Assembly (NCBI GenBank): GCA_963772335.1
Contig: CAVYXF010000005.1
Location: forward strand, 248,001 to 312,000
Direction of reading: 5' to 3'
DNA from: CAVYXF01 sp963772335
GTDB taxonomy: Bacteria > Pseudomonadota > Alphaproteobacteria > Rhizobiales > Rhodomicrobiaceae
Length of the DNA stretch: 64,000 bases
Of the stretch, positions 16,872-26,770 are shown one piece after another; within the stretch, counting starts at the first letter, position 1; each line of letters starts with the position of its first letter. The notes below the pieces were generated by a model. That model did no database searches. It had not been told where the DNA came from and was given only the letters and a program-made list of their open reading frames with translations. The translations under genes were made by a program, and so were the position numbers.

Positions 16872-18314
16872 TCACAGCGGCAGGGTATAGCTGGTCTTCA
16901 CCGTCGTATAGAACTCGGCTGCATAGCGTCCTTGCTCGCGCGGGCCGTAGCTTGACCCCTTCCGGCCGCCGAACGGCACGTGGTAATCGACGCCCGCAGT
17001 CGGCAGGTTGACCATCACCATGCCGGCCTGACTGTTACGCTTGAAGTGGCTGGCATATTTCAGGCTGGTGGTGCAGATCCCGGCGGACAAGCCGAATTCG
17101 GTGTCGTTGGCCGAGGCCAGCGCCTCCTCATAGTCCTTCACCCGCTGGACGGTCGCCACTGGCCCGAATATTTCCTCACGCGCAACGCGCATGTTCGGCC
17201 CGACATCGGTGAACAGGGCAGGTGCCATATAGAAGCCCGGCGTCTCCCGGTTGAGCAACTCGCCGCCACAGGCAAGTTTGGCGCCCTCATCCTGGCCGAT
17301 CTTAAGATAGGACAGGTTCTGGCTGAGCTGGTTCTGGTCGACCACCGGACCGATCTGCGTACCCGCTTTGAGGGCGTCGTCCACCACCAGCCCCTTCATT
17401 CGCTCGGTCATCGCCGCGATGAATTTGTCGTGGATGCCACCCGTCACGATGAGCCGCGAGGAGGCCGTGCAGCGCTGCCCGGTGGAAAAGAACGCGCCGT
17501 TCACCGCACATTCGACCGCCGTCGCGAGGTCGGCGTCATCAAGCACGACCATTGGGTTCTTGCCGCCCATCTCCAACTGCACCTTCTTCATGGGCGTTGC
17601 GCCGATCGCATTTGTGGCAACCCGCCGGCCGGTGGCGACCGATCCCGTGAACGAGATCGCCGCCACGTCCGGATGTTTGATCATGGTCTCGCCGACCACT
17701 GAGCCCTTGCCGAGGCACAGGTTGAACACGCCCGGAGGGATCTTCGCCTCGACGATAATCTGAGCGAGGGCATGGGCTGTCGCGGGAACCAGTTCGGCCG
17801 GCTTGAACACCACGCAATTGCCATAGGCGAGCGCCGGCGCGATCTTCCAGGCGGGGATCGCGATCGGGAAATTCCACGGCGTGATCAGCCCAACGACGCC
17901 GATCGGCTCGCGGGTAATCTCGACGTCGATATTGGGCCGGACGGAGGGGATCTTCTCGCCGGAAAGCCGCAGCACTTCGCCCGAGAAGAACAGAAAGATT
18001 TGCGCTGCACGCACCGTCTCGCCAATCCCTTCAGCGAGCGTCTTGCCTTCCTCGCGCGCGAGCAGCCGGCCGATTTCTTCCTTGCGGGCGAGGATCGCAT
18101 CGCCGACGCGCTTGAGAATATCGTGGCGCTCCTGGATGCCGGACATCGACCAGGCCGGGAAGGCCGCCTTCGCCGCCTCGATGGCTCGGATTGTCTCGGC
18201 CTCGCCAGCCATAGCGAATGCGCCGACCACATCATTGGTGTTGGAGGGGTTGACGTCTTTCGTCTCGCCGCTCGCGCCGACCCATTCGCCGGCAATGTAA
18301 TTCGTCGATAGCAC
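16872..18314 (-). CDS. NAD(P)-dependent aldehyde dehydrogenase, ketoglutarate-semialdehyde type
   Basis: 480-residue aldehyde dehydrogenase. Seen are TPWNFPIAIPAWKIAPALAYG (cofactor fold), FTGSVATGRRV, the general base in LEMGGKNPMVV, the catalytic cysteine in GQRCTASSR and EEIFGPVATV. The sequence around YHVPFGGRKGSSYGPREQG is typical of alpha-ketoglutaric semialdehyde dehydrogenases that finish oxidative pentose-acid or hexaric-acid routes. This agrees with the dehydratase and FAH genes just upstream, although it is transcribed toward them. The 408-base gap to transketolase would hold both promoters. Confidence 0.9.
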   Translation of the reverse strand: MLSTNYIAGEWVGASGETKDVNPSNTNDVVGAFAMAGEAETIRAIEAAKAAFPAWSMSGIQERHDILKRVGDAILARKEEIGRLLAREEGKTLAEGIGETVRAAQIFLFFSGEVLRLSGEKIPSVRPNIDVEITREPIGVVGLITPWNFPIAIPAWKIAPALAYGNCVVFKPAELVPATAHALAQIIVEAKIPPGVFNLCLGKGSVVGETMIKHPDVAAISFTGSVATGRRVATNAIGATPMKKVQLEMGGKNPMVVLDDADLATAVECAVNGAFFSTGQRCTASSRLIVTGGIHDKFIAAMTERMKGLVVDDALKAGTQIGPVVDQNQLSQNLSYLKIGQDEGAKLACGGELLNRETPGFYMAPALFTDVGPNMRVAREEIFGPVATVQRVKDYEEALASANDTEFGLSAGICTTSLKYASHFKRNSQAGMVMVNLPTAGVDYHVPFGGRKGSSYGPREQGRYAAEFYTTVKTSYTLPL

Positions 18315-18722
18315 GGGTTTCCTGCCTTACCTTTATGGGCCTGCGGCGTGGAGATAAACCGCCACAGGCTGGTTCTAGCTCATAAGGCCGTGGTTTGCAC
18401 CGGACCGGCGCATGTTGGCCTACTGCTCCGGCTGAATCATCGCCCCCCGGCAGCTTCGCCTCGCTTTGTTGCAGGGCAGCGCTCGGGTTGACCGTCAGCC
18501 GCGGGCAGCCCTGTTCAGATGTAGAGCGCGACATCCGGAAAACCAAGCGCTTTGGCGCTTTCCGCCCGCCGCACACCGGCAGCATCCCCCCGCCTTCCTA
18601 TCGGCCGCCTCGGATGCGTGAGTTTGCCGGCCCATTCACAACGGGCGTTCGCAGATCATTTGTGCACTGGATTTCGGCGCGCGATGCGTTCATGGTGCGC
18701 ACTTCTTGGAGACGACCCGACG
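18315..18722. other. Divergent intergenic region
   Basis: The gap between the aldehyde dehydrogenase and transketolase genes. It includes the hairpin AAGCGC-TTTG-GCGCTT near 18548-18563 and no recognisable RNA or coding gene. Both gene starts face away from it, so promoters for each are expected here; I cannot place them with confidence. Confidence 0.5.
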
Positions 18723-20723
18723 ATGCCCGAAGACGCCTTATCCAGCCCGGCTCAGCCTTCCGAGCGCCAGCTCGCCAATGCCATCCGCGCCCTGGCGATG
18801 GATGCAGTCGAGGCCGCCAAATCCGGCCATCCCGGCATGCCGATGGGCATGGCTGACGTGGCCACGGTTCTGTTCACGCGCTTTCTGAAATTCGACCCCG
18901 CCGATCCGCAATGGCCCGATCGCGACCGCTTCGTGCTGTCGGCCGGTCACGGCTCGATGCTGCTCTATTCCCTGCTGTATCTCACCGGCTACCCTGACAT
19001 GACGCTGGATGAGCTGAAGCGCTTTCGCCAGCTCGGGTCGAAGACCGCCGGTCATCCCGAATATGGCCATGCTGCCGGCATCGAGACGACAACCGGCCCG
19101 CTCGGCCAGGGTCTTGGCGCGGCGGTCGGAATGGCGATCGCCGAAAGGCTCATGAACGCGCGCTTCGGCGATGATCTCGTCGATCATTACACCTATTCGA
19201 TTACAGGCGATGGCTGCCTGATGGAGGGCATCAGCCATGAGCTGATCGATCTCGCCGGCCATTTGCGGCTGTCAAAGCTGATCGTGCTGTGGGACGACAA
19301 CGCCATCTCAATCGACGGCCCGACTTCGCTCTCGACCTCGACCGATCAGCGGGCGCGTTTTGCGGCCGCCGGCTGGAACGTCATCTCCGTCGATGGCCAT
19401 GAGCAGGACGAAGTCGCCGCCGCCATCGAGTCGGCCCGCTCCGCCGATCGTCCAACGCTGATCGCCTGCAAGACCGTGATCGGCTACGGCGCGCCGACCA
19501 AGCAGGGCACTTCCGAGACACATGGCTCGCCGCTCGGCGCGGAGGAGGTGGAGCGAGCGCGGACAACGCTCGGCTGGTCGTATGCGCCGTTCGAGGTCCC
19601 CGATGCCATTCTCAGTGCCTGGCGCAAGGCGCCGGTCCGCGGCAACGCCGAGCGCAAGGCTTGGTTGCAGCGCCTCGAAGCCCACGCGAAACGCCGGTCC
19701 TTCACCGAAATGGTATCCGGGCAGCTCAAGCCGCAGATCCATGAAACCCTTGCGGGATTGAAGCAACAGTTCGCGGCCGAGAAGCCGAAGCTCGCCACCC
19801 GCCAGTCCTCGCAAAAAGTGCTGGAGGCGCTCATAGCCGTGCAGCCGGGCCTCGTGGGCGGCTCGGCCGACCTCACGCCCTCGAACGGCACCAAGACCAA
19901 GGTCTCCAAGCCCGTCTCGGCTGCCGACTTCAGCGGCAACTACATCCACTACGGCGTCCGCGAGCATGGCATGGCCGCGGCGATGAACGGCATCGCCCTG
20001 CATGGGGGCCTCATTCCCTATGGCGGCACCTTCCTGGTGTTCTCCGATTACTCGCGCCCCTCCATCCGGCTCGGCGCGCTGATGGGCATCCGCGTCGTCC
20101 ACGTGATGACGCATGATTCGATCGGCCTCGGCGAGGACGGCCCAACGCATCAGCCGGTCGAGCATCTGGCCGCGCTGCGCGCCATCCCGAACCTCATCGT
20201 ATTCCGCCCGGCCGACGCCATTGAGACCGCCGAGGCGTGGGTTTGCGCGCTTTCGGCGGAAAAGCACCCTTCCGTGATGTGCCTCACCCGGCAGGGCGTG
20301 CCGACGCTCGAGCGCGTGGGCGATTTGGGCGAAAACCGCACCGGACGCGGAGCTTACGTGTTGCAGGAGCCGGAAACGACCCGCCAGTTGACGCTGCTCG
20401 CAACCGGCTCGGAAGTGCACCTTGCCGTCGCCGCGGCGAAGACACTGGCCGGGCAAGGCATTGCTGCGGCGGTCGTTTCTATGCCCTCCTGGGAATTGTT
20501 TCGTGCCCAGCCGCGCGACTACCGCCGTGCCGTGCTCGGTAATGCGCCGCGCCTCGCCGTCGAGGCAGCAGTGCGTTTCGGCTGGGATGAGTGGCTGGGC
20601 GAGAGCGGGGGATTTGTCGGCATGACCGGCTTCGGCGCGTCCGGAAAAGCCGAGGCGCTGTTCGAGCATTTCAACATCTCCGCGGACGCCGTTGTTTCTG
20701 AAGCGCGGCGTATGCTGGCTTAG
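18723..20723 (+). CDS. tkt: Transketolase
   Basis: 666-residue thiamine-diphosphate enzyme of the pentose phosphate pathway. Landmarks: SGHPGMPMGMADVATVLF, the ThDP/metal motif GDGCLMEGISHE through LIVLWDDNAISIDGP, THGSPLGAEEV, the pyrimidine-domain FVFSDYSRPSIRLGAL-like segment and THDSIGLGEDGPTHQPVEHL. The C-terminal domain ends with FNISADAVVSEARRML. Length matches TktA (663). The start at 18723 follows TTGGAGA at a long distance; longer in-frame starts add unconserved residues. With xylulokinase 2 kb downstream it would feed D-xylulose 5-phosphate into central metabolism, and it also needs the thiamine made by the thi genes. Confidence 0.95.
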   Translation: MPEDALSSPAQPSERQLANAIRALAMDAVEAAKSGHPGMPMGMADVATVLFTRFLKFDPADPQWPDRDRFVLSAGHGSMLLYSLLYLTGYPDMTLDELKRFRQLGSKTAGHPEYGHAAGIETTTGPLGQGLGAAVGMAIAERLMNARFGDDLVDHYTYSITGDGCLMEGISHELIDLAGHLRLSKLIVLWDDNAISIDGPTSLSTSTDQRARFAAAGWNVISVDGHEQDEVAAAIESARSADRPTLIACKTVIGYGAPTKQGTSETHGSPLGAEEVERARTTLGWSYAPFEVPDAILSAWRKAPVRGNAERKAWLQRLEAHAKRRSFTEMVSGQLKPQIHETLAGLKQQFAAEKPKLATRQSSQKVLEALIAVQPGLVGGSADLTPSNGTKTKVSKPVSAADFSGNYIHYGVREHGMAAAMNGIALHGGLIPYGGTFLVFSDYSRPSIRLGALMGIRVVHVMTHDSIGLGEDGPTHQPVEHLAALRAIPNLIVFRPADAIETAEAWVCALSAEKHPSVMCLTRQGVPTLERVGDLGENRTGRGAYVLQEPETTRQLTLLATGSEVHLAVAAAKTLAGQGIAAAVVSMPSWELFRAQPRDYRRAVLGNAPRLAVEAAVRFGWDEWLGESGGFVGMTGFGASGKAEALFEHFNISADAVVSEARRMLA

Positions 20724-20934
20724 CCACGGGAATACGCCCAGCCTGGCTAAGCTTGGCGCCGTGCTCGCGGCCGTCAACACCAAGCCGCCTGCGGCGGGCG
20801 CCTTCGGCGCGTGTTGACCGCCGCTGCGCCCGGGCGCCACTCAAAGGTGCAGGCCGGGACGAAGAAACGGCGCTTCCGGCCGAACAAAGAAACGCAACTG
20901 ACCTAAACGGATAAGTAGGGTGCGGGCAGCGGAG

Positions 20935-21384
20935 ATGGCGAAGCGCGACATCAAAGTAAAGGCGATGGGGCTATTCGTCTCTCCCGACGGGCGCTTCCTC
21001 GCCTCCCAGCATGTGGACAGCATCAAACAGCAGGCCTATCTGCGGCTGCTCGGCGGCCATATCGAGTTCGGTGAGCGATCCGACGAAGCGCTGGTCCGCG
21101 AAATCCAGGAGGAGATCGGCGCGCAGGTGCGCCTGCTCGGCGTCCTCGAAGTCGTGGAGAACCGCTTCGTGCATGAGGGCAAGCCCGGCCACGAAGTGGT
21201 GTTCATCTATGCCGCCGAATTCACCGATCCCAGTTTCTATACGCAGGAGGTGATCCCGGTCACCGACGACATGGACAGCACCGCGGTTTGGACGCCTTTC
21301 GCCGACCTACTTGAGGGCAGGGTCTTCCTCTATCCCGACGCAGATTTCGCCGCGCATTTCACTAAGCTTGCGCCGAAACCTTAA
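20935..21384 (+). CDS. NUDIX hydrolase
   Basis: About 149 residues with a perfect Nudix box, GHIEFGERSDEALVREIQEE followed by IG, which binds Mg2+ and cleaves nucleoside diphosphate-X substrates. Flanking strands KVKAMGLFVSPDGRFLAS and HEVVFIYAAEF fit the fold. The substrate is not predictable. ATG 20935 directly follows GGAG; an in-frame GTG at 20920 could be the true start. It converges on the DapA-family gene, with nine bases between stops. Confidence 0.87.
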   Translation: MAKRDIKVKAMGLFVSPDGRFLASQHVDSIKQQAYLRLLGGHIEFGERSDEALVREIQEEIGAQVRLLGVLEVVENRFVHEGKPGHEVVFIYAAEFTDPSFYTQEVIPVTDDMDSTAVWTPFADLLEGRVFLYPDADFAAHFTKLAPKP

Positions 21385-21393
21385 GGCGCGTGG

Positions 21394-22317
21394 TCAAGCG
21401 TTTGCGGCTTTGGGTGCGGCCGTAAAAAGCTCGGTTTCGCCCAGCTGCGATTTGAGGCTCGCCCATTCGGCATCGGTCAGCCCCCGCAAAGGCGGATGCA
21501 CGCGCTGCCATTCCGGATCTTGCTGCAATTCGCTGAGCGTCCATTTGGTCGCCGCAATCACCGGAAATTTCGATAGTACATCGCGGATTGCGCTTGCCGC
21601 CTGCAGTGAAGTCCGGCCGGCCTCCGTCTCGCGCATCCGCCAGCCCTGCGAGGTAAATCCGCCATTGACATTGGTGGTCGCCGAAATGCACCCCGCAAAG
21701 CCTTGCTCCGGCGCTTTGGCGAGAAAGCCCTCCGAGCCAGGAAACACCGCAAGCGCCGGAAAGCGCTCTGCCAGTTCCGTCGAATGCGCGAAGTCCCCAC
21801 TCGAATCTTTGATGCCCGCCAGCTCATGCGGGAAATGCGCGGCCAGCCGCTCGATCACGCCAAAGGAAAAGGGCACGGCCGAGAATTGCGGAATGTGATA
21901 GAGATAGAGCCCGAGCTTGCCGCCCCCCGCCTGCTCGATCACCCGGGCGACATAGGCGTAAAGGCTCTCATCGTCGATATTCTTGTAGTAGAACGGCGGC
22001 AGCAGCAGCGCCCCGGCAAAGCCCAGCTCGCGTGCACCGCTCGTCAGCCGGACCGCATCGGCAAGCGCTGCGGCGCCTGTCCCTACCATGAACTGCGCCA
22101 TCGGCAGCCCGCTCTCGGCGACCGCGCGCATTGCATCGAGCCGTTGCTCGACTGAGAAGGAGGTCGCCTCCCCGGTCGTGCCGAGCAGATTGACGCCGTC
22201 GCAGCCGCCTTCGCCGAGCAGCCAGCGGCAATGCCGGGTCAGCCTTTCGATGTCGATGCTGAGATCGGCCTTCAGCGGCGTGGCGGCGGCGGCAAAAATT
22301 CCGGCAAGGCTTCCCAT
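21394..22317 (-). CDS. DapA-family aldolase/dehydratase
   Basis: 307-residue class I TIM-barrel protein of the dihydrodipicolinate synthase/N-acetylneuraminate lyase family. Seen: GIFAAAATPLKADLSID, NLLGTTGEATSFSVEQR, FYYKNIDDESLYAYV, LYLYHIPQFSAVPFS (conserved tyrosine), and the Schiff-base lysine in ELAGIKDSSGDF. The residues after it differ from true DapA. In this setting 2-keto-3-deoxy-sugar acid aldolase or dehydratase is more likely than lysine synthesis. Substrate assignment is inference. Confidence 0.85.
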   Translation of the reverse strand: MGSLAGIFAAAATPLKADLSIDIERLTRHCRWLLGEGGCDGVNLLGTTGEATSFSVEQRLDAMRAVAESGLPMAQFMVGTGAAALADAVRLTSGARELGFAGALLLPPFYYKNIDDESLYAYVARVIEQAGGGKLGLYLYHIPQFSAVPFSFGVIERLAAHFPHELAGIKDSSGDFAHSTELAERFPALAVFPGSEGFLAKAPEQGFAGCISATTNVNGGFTSQGWRMRETEAGRTSLQAASAIRDVLSKFPVIAATKWTLSELQQDPEWQRVHPPLRGLTDAEWASLKSQLGETELFTAAPKAANA

Positions 22318-22438
22318 GGCGTTCTCCCTGATTGCGTCTCACTTTAGCGCGTCATGCCTCTTTTGCGAATATCACAGGGAGTGCCATCTTCCGCTTGATC
22401 GCACGGCGCGAAAGTCATAAGACATCAATCCTGTCGCT

Positions 22439-22514
22439 GGGGCCATAGCTCAGTTGGGAGAGCGCGTGAATGGCATTCACGAGGTCGGCGGTTCGATCCC
22501 GCCTGGCTCCACCA
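22439..22514 (+). tRNA. tRNA-Ala (anticodon GGC)
   Basis: Full cloverleaf: acceptor GGGGCCA pairs with TGGCTCC, D-arm TAGCTCAGTTGGGAGAGC, anticodon arm CGTGA-ATGGCAT-TCACG with GGC at 22472-22474, and T-arm GGCGGTTCGATCCCGCC. The CCA end is encoded (22512-22514). Reads GCC and GCU codons. Confidence 0.97.
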
Positions 22515-22652
22515 AATACGCAATGGACGTCACAAAAGGCGTCCAAGCATCAGCAAAAGCGATGCCAAAACAGCCGGGGGGCATGCTAGGCTATGTGCCC
22601 CGCCGCCCTGTTCGGCGCGGATGGCGGTGATTTCTAAGACCGTGAGCTGCCC

Positions 22653-24128
22653 TTGTATCTCGGCCTCGATATTGGCACCTCGTCGGTAAAGGCGGTCCTC
22701 GTCGATGACGCGGACCGTATCCTGGCAAGTGCGTCCGAGCCGCTTTCCGTCAACCGGCCGCAGCCCGGCTTTTCCGAGCAAGACCCCGAGGACTGGTGGA
22801 CGGCAACGCTTCGCGCCGTCGATCGGCTTGCGGCTGAGCAGCCCAAAGCCGTTGCCGCAGTCAAGGGCATCGGCCTCTCGGGACAGATGCATGGTGCCGT
22901 GCTCCTCGGCGAGGCGGGCAATGTGCTGCGTCCGGCAATTCTTTGGAACGACGGACGGTCCGCTGCAGAATGCGAGGAGTTGGAGAGGCTATTTCCGGCC
23001 TTGCGCGAAGTCACCGGCAATCTTGCCATGCCGGGCTTCACTGCGCCGAAACTCCTATGGGTGCGCAAGCATGAGCCGGAGCTGTTCGCCGCAACTCACA
23101 AGGTGCTGCTGCCCAAAGCCTATGTCCGGTTTCGCATGACTGGCGAATTCTTCGAGGACATGTCGGATGCCTCAGGAACACTTTGGCTCAATCCCGCCCG
23201 CCGGGACTGGTCGGACGAGGCGCTGGCCGCAACCGGGCTGACACGCGAACATATGGCGGTCCTTGTCGAGGGCAGCGCGCCCGCCGGAACGCTAACGGCA
23301 GAGTTCGCCCGCCGCTGGGGCATGGCATCGCCGCCCGTGCTTGCCGGCGGCGCAGGCGACAACGCGGCGAGCGCGGTGGGGCTCGGAGCCGTTGCGCCGG
23401 GCAGCGCCTTTGTCTCGCTCGGCACGTCGGGCGTGCTCTGGGCGACCACGGCGCGGTTCGCGCCGAACCCGGCCAGCACCGTGCATGCCTTCTGCCATGC
23501 CGTGCCGGACACCTGGCACCAGATGGGTGTCATTCTCGCCGCGGCATCGGCGCTCGGCTGGCTCGCCAAGCTGCTCGAGGCCAGCGAGACGGAGTTGCTC
23601 GGCCTGCTCCCCGAGGCGCCGAGACGCCCAAGCCCCGCGCTGTTCCTGCCTTATTTGTCGGGCGAGCGCACACCGCATAACGATCCCGGGCTGAGTGGCG
23701 TTTTTGCCGGCCTTCGGCTTGACACCGATCGCGCGGCCCTGACGCAGGCGGTGCTCGAAGGCGTGGCCTTCGCTTTCTGCGATTGTCTCGCGGCGCTAGA
23801 GCAGGCCGGAACCCGCATCACGAGCGCCGATGTCGTCGGCGGAGGTGCGCGCTCGCGGGTCTGGATCGCCATCCTCGCAAGCGCGCTCGGGATACCGCTG
23901 AACCGCGTCGCCGAGGGTGACACCGGCGCGGCAAGCGGCGCAGCGCGCCTTGCCCGGCTCGCGGTAACAGGCGAGCCGGTCGAGGTGGTCTGCGTCAGGC
24001 GGCCGGTTGTCGAGACGATCGACCCCGATCCGGCACTGCACGACGCCTATCGCGCGCGGCTGAACGCCTACCGCGCCGCTCTCAGCACTGCCCAGCTGCC
24101 TTTGAACGGTTTGCTGACGAGCGCGTAA
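22653..24128 (+). CDS. xylB: Xylulokinase
   Basis: 491-residue FGGY-family kinase that phosphorylates D-xylulose. Seen: YLGLDIGTSSVKAVLVDD (phosphate loop), GLSGQMHGAVLL (substrate pocket), ILWNDGRS, FEDMSDASGTLWL, GGAGDNAASAVGLG, FVSLGTSGVLW, YLSGERTPHNDP and VVGGGARSRVW. All are XylB-like. The start is TTG at 22653, directly before the conserved YLGLDIGTSS; no better upstream codon exists. Its product is a transketolase substrate, and the sugar ABC operon further on may import its sugar. Confidence 0.93.
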   Translation: MYLGLDIGTSSVKAVLVDDADRILASASEPLSVNRPQPGFSEQDPEDWWTATLRAVDRLAAEQPKAVAAVKGIGLSGQMHGAVLLGEAGNVLRPAILWNDGRSAAECEELERLFPALREVTGNLAMPGFTAPKLLWVRKHEPELFAATHKVLLPKAYVRFRMTGEFFEDMSDASGTLWLNPARRDWSDEALAATGLTREHMAVLVEGSAPAGTLTAEFARRWGMASPPVLAGGAGDNAASAVGLGAVAPGSAFVSLGTSGVLWATTARFAPNPASTVHAFCHAVPDTWHQMGVILAAASALGWLAKLLEASETELLGLLPEAPRRPSPALFLPYLSGERTPHNDPGLSGVFAGLRLDTDRAALTQAVLEGVAFAFCDCLAALEQAGTRITSADVVGGGARSRVWIAILASALGIPLNRVAEGDTGAASGAARLARLAVTGEPVEVVCVRRPVVETIDPDPALHDAYRARLNAYRAALSTAQLPLNGLLTSA

Positions 24129-24344
24129 GGGGTTTACTGCCGTTCCCGCGAGGGCCGCGGCGCTTCAAGCCCTCCGCGCGTCGGCTTGTGCCGTACTTTG
24201 CCGGCGTGCCGGGAGAGCACTCGCCAAGCCGGAGGAAATCCCCCATATTTCGCAGCATGCCACGTAAACAGAAATCCGAGCCTCGCCGAAAGCGCCGCCG
24301 CGCCCTACCAGGTCGGGCCGACCTCGACGGCGCTGCTGCCGACC

Positions 24345-26630
24345 ATGGCCAACCACCCGATTGTTTCGGGCGCCATGCCGATGTTCACACCGCATCGTCC
24401 GGCACGTCCGGAGAAAGGAGAGGGCGGCAGGCGCTTCCAGCTGGTTTCTGAGTTCGAGCCGCGCGGCGATCAACCGACCGCCATCGACGAGCTGGTGAAG
24501 GGCGTCGCGGCGCATGAGCGCGATCAGGTGCTGCTTGGCGTCACCGGCTCGGGCAAGACCTTTACTATGGCGCAGGTGATCGAGCGCACCCAGCGCCCCG
24601 CCCTCATCCTCGCGCCGAACAAGACACTTGCCGCCCAGCTTTATGGCGAGTTCAAGAGCTTTTTTCCCAACAACGCCGTCGAGTATTTCGTTTCCTATTA
24701 CGACTACTACCAGCCGGAAGCCTACGTCCCGCGCACCGACACCTATATCGAGAAGGAATCCTCGATCAACGAGCAGATCGACCGGATGCGCCACGCCGCC
24801 ACCCGCGCTCTGCTGGAGCGCGATGATGTGATTATCGTGGCGTCGGTGTCCTGCATCTATGGTATCGGCTCCGTCGAGACCTACACCGCGATGACCTTCG
24901 AGCTGCGGCGCGGTGCTCATATCGAGCAGCGGCGCCTGCTCGCCGATCTCGTCGCGCTGCAATACAAGCGAACCAATCTCGATTTCAGCCGCGGCACCTT
25001 CCGGGTGCGCGGCGATACTGTCGAGCTGTTCCCGGCCCACTTGGAGGACCGCGCCTGGCGCATTTCGCTGTTCGGTGATGAGGTCGAGTCACTCATCGAG
25101 TTCGATCCGCTGACCGGCGAGAAGACCAACGAGTTCGAGGCGGTGAAGGTGTTCGCCAACTCGCATTACGTCACTCCGAAACCGACGCTGCATCAGGCGC
25201 TGAAAGGCATCAGTCACGAGCTGCAGGAGCGGCTTGGCGAGCTGAACCACGCCGGTCGGCTGCTGGAAGCCCAGCGGCTGGAGCAGCGTACCAATTTCGA
25301 TCTGGAGATGATGGAGGCGACCGGCTCCTGCGCCGGCATCGAGAACTATTCGCGCTGGCTGACCGGCCGCAAGCCCGGCGAGCCGCCGCCGACCCTGTTC
25401 GAATACCTCCCCGACAATGCGCTGGTGTTCGTCGATGAGAGCCATGTCACCGTCGGCCAGCTCCATGCCATGTTTAACGGCGACCGCCGCCGCAAATGGA
25501 CGCTTGCCGAATATGGCTTCCGCCTGCCCTCCTGCATGGACAACCGCCCGCTGAAATTCGACGAGTGGAACGCCATGCGCCCGCAGACGGTCTATGTCTC
25601 GGCGACGCCGGGCCCGTGGGAGCTGGAGCAGACCGGCGGCGTGTTCGCCGAGCAGGTGATCCGTCCGACCGGCCTAACCGATCCGCAGGTCGAAGTACGC
25701 CCGGCTAGAACCCAGGTCGACGATCTGATCGACGAATGCCGTCAGACCGTCGCGCACGGCTATCGCGTGCTGGTGACCACGCTGACCAAGCGCATGGCCG
25801 AGGACCTGACCGAATATATGCATGAGCAGGGCCTGCGCGTGCGCTACATGCATTCCGACGTCGAGACGCTGGAGCGCATCGAGATCATCCGCGACCTGCG
25901 GCTTGGCGCGTTCGACATCCTGATCGGCATCAACCTCTTGCGTGAGGGCCTCGACATCCCCGAATGCGCGCTGGTGGCCATTCTCGACGCCGATAAGGAG
26001 GGCTTTCTGCGCTCCGAGACCTCGCTGGTGCAGACCATCGGCCGCGCGGCGCGCAATGTCGATGGCCATGTCGTGCTCTATGCCGACAATATGACCGGCT
26101 CGCTCGAGCGCGCCATCGCCGAAACCGACCGCCGCCGCGAGAAGCAGATCGCGTTCAATGTCGCGAACGGCATCACCCCGCAGTCGATCCGCAAGAATAT
26201 CGGCGACATCATGGGCAGCGTCTATGAGCGCGACCATGTGCTGGTCGATGCCGGACCGGGCTTCGCCGAGGATGGCGCCCCGCTGATCGGCCACAATCTG
26301 CCGGCCGTCATCGCCGACATGGAGACGCGGATGCGCGAGGCCGCCGCCAATCTGGATTTCGAGGAGGCCGCCCGCCTGCGCGACGAGGTGAAGCGGCTGA
26401 AGCAGGTGGAGCTGGCGGTCGCCGACGATCCGCTCGCCCGCCAGGAGGCGATCGACGAAGAGAGCGGGGCGTGTGAAGCGGCCGCAATGGCCGCAGCGGC
26501 CGGCCCGCCGGCGCCATGGCGAAGCGCATCGACCCGATGTCACGCCCGCACAAGCCCACGCCTGGATGAGATGGGGCCACATTCGGAGAGAGTAGTACCC
26601 CGTATAAAAAAGGTTAGAGGGAAGCGCTGA
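24345..26630 (+). CDS. uvrB: Excinuclease ABC subunit B
   Basis: About 761 residues; UvrB helicase-like damage-verification subunit of nucleotide excision repair. Walker A GVTGSGKTFT, the beta-hairpin YYDYYQPEAYVPRTDTYIEK, the helicase motifs VFVDESHVTVGQ and ATPGPWE, INLLREGLDIPE, QTIGRAARN and the C-terminal UVR motif (EAANLDFEEAARLRDEVKRL-like) are intact. The start is uncertain: ATG 24345 lacks a good ribosome site, and the reading frame stays open to 24186. After the UVR domain the tail reads oddly for about 95 bases (26468-26564); a second frame there gives SGRNGRSGRPAGAMAKRIDP and joins back at LDEMGP, suggesting two compensating indels in the nonessential tail. Confidence 0.93.
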   Translation: MANHPIVSGAMPMFTPHRPARPEKGEGGRRFQLVSEFEPRGDQPTAIDELVKGVAAHERDQVLLGVTGSGKTFTMAQVIERTQRPALILAPNKTLAAQLYGEFKSFFPNNAVEYFVSYYDYYQPEAYVPRTDTYIEKESSINEQIDRMRHAATRALLERDDVIIVASVSCIYGIGSVETYTAMTFELRRGAHIEQRRLLADLVALQYKRTNLDFSRGTFRVRGDTVELFPAHLEDRAWRISLFGDEVESLIEFDPLTGEKTNEFEAVKVFANSHYVTPKPTLHQALKGISHELQERLGELNHAGRLLEAQRLEQRTNFDLEMMEATGSCAGIENYSRWLTGRKPGEPPPTLFEYLPDNALVFVDESHVTVGQLHAMFNGDRRRKWTLAEYGFRLPSCMDNRPLKFDEWNAMRPQTVYVSATPGPWELEQTGGVFAEQVIRPTGLTDPQVEVRPARTQVDDLIDECRQTVAHGYRVLVTTLTKRMAEDLTEYMHEQGLRVRYMHSDVETLERIEIIRDLRLGAFDILIGINLLREGLDIPECALVAILDADKEGFLRSETSLVQTIGRAARNVDGHVVLYADNMTGSLERAIAETDRRREKQIAFNVANGITPQSIRKNIGDIMGSVYERDHVLVDAGPGFAEDGAPLIGHNLPAVIADMETRMREAAANLDFEEAARLRDEVKRLKQVELAVADDPLARQEAIDEESGACEAAAMAAAAGPPAPWRSASTRCHARTSPRLDEMGPHSERVVPRIKKVRGKR

Positions 26631-26770
26631 TCATCCTGTTCAGCCCCAATCACCTGCGCTATTCGGCGTTTACGATCTAAGGATTGCTCGTTCGGACCGT
26701 CTTTTTCAAATACAGAACTGATACTAAAGATTTGGACAGCGGGAACAGCAAGAGAAAAAACGAAGTTAGC

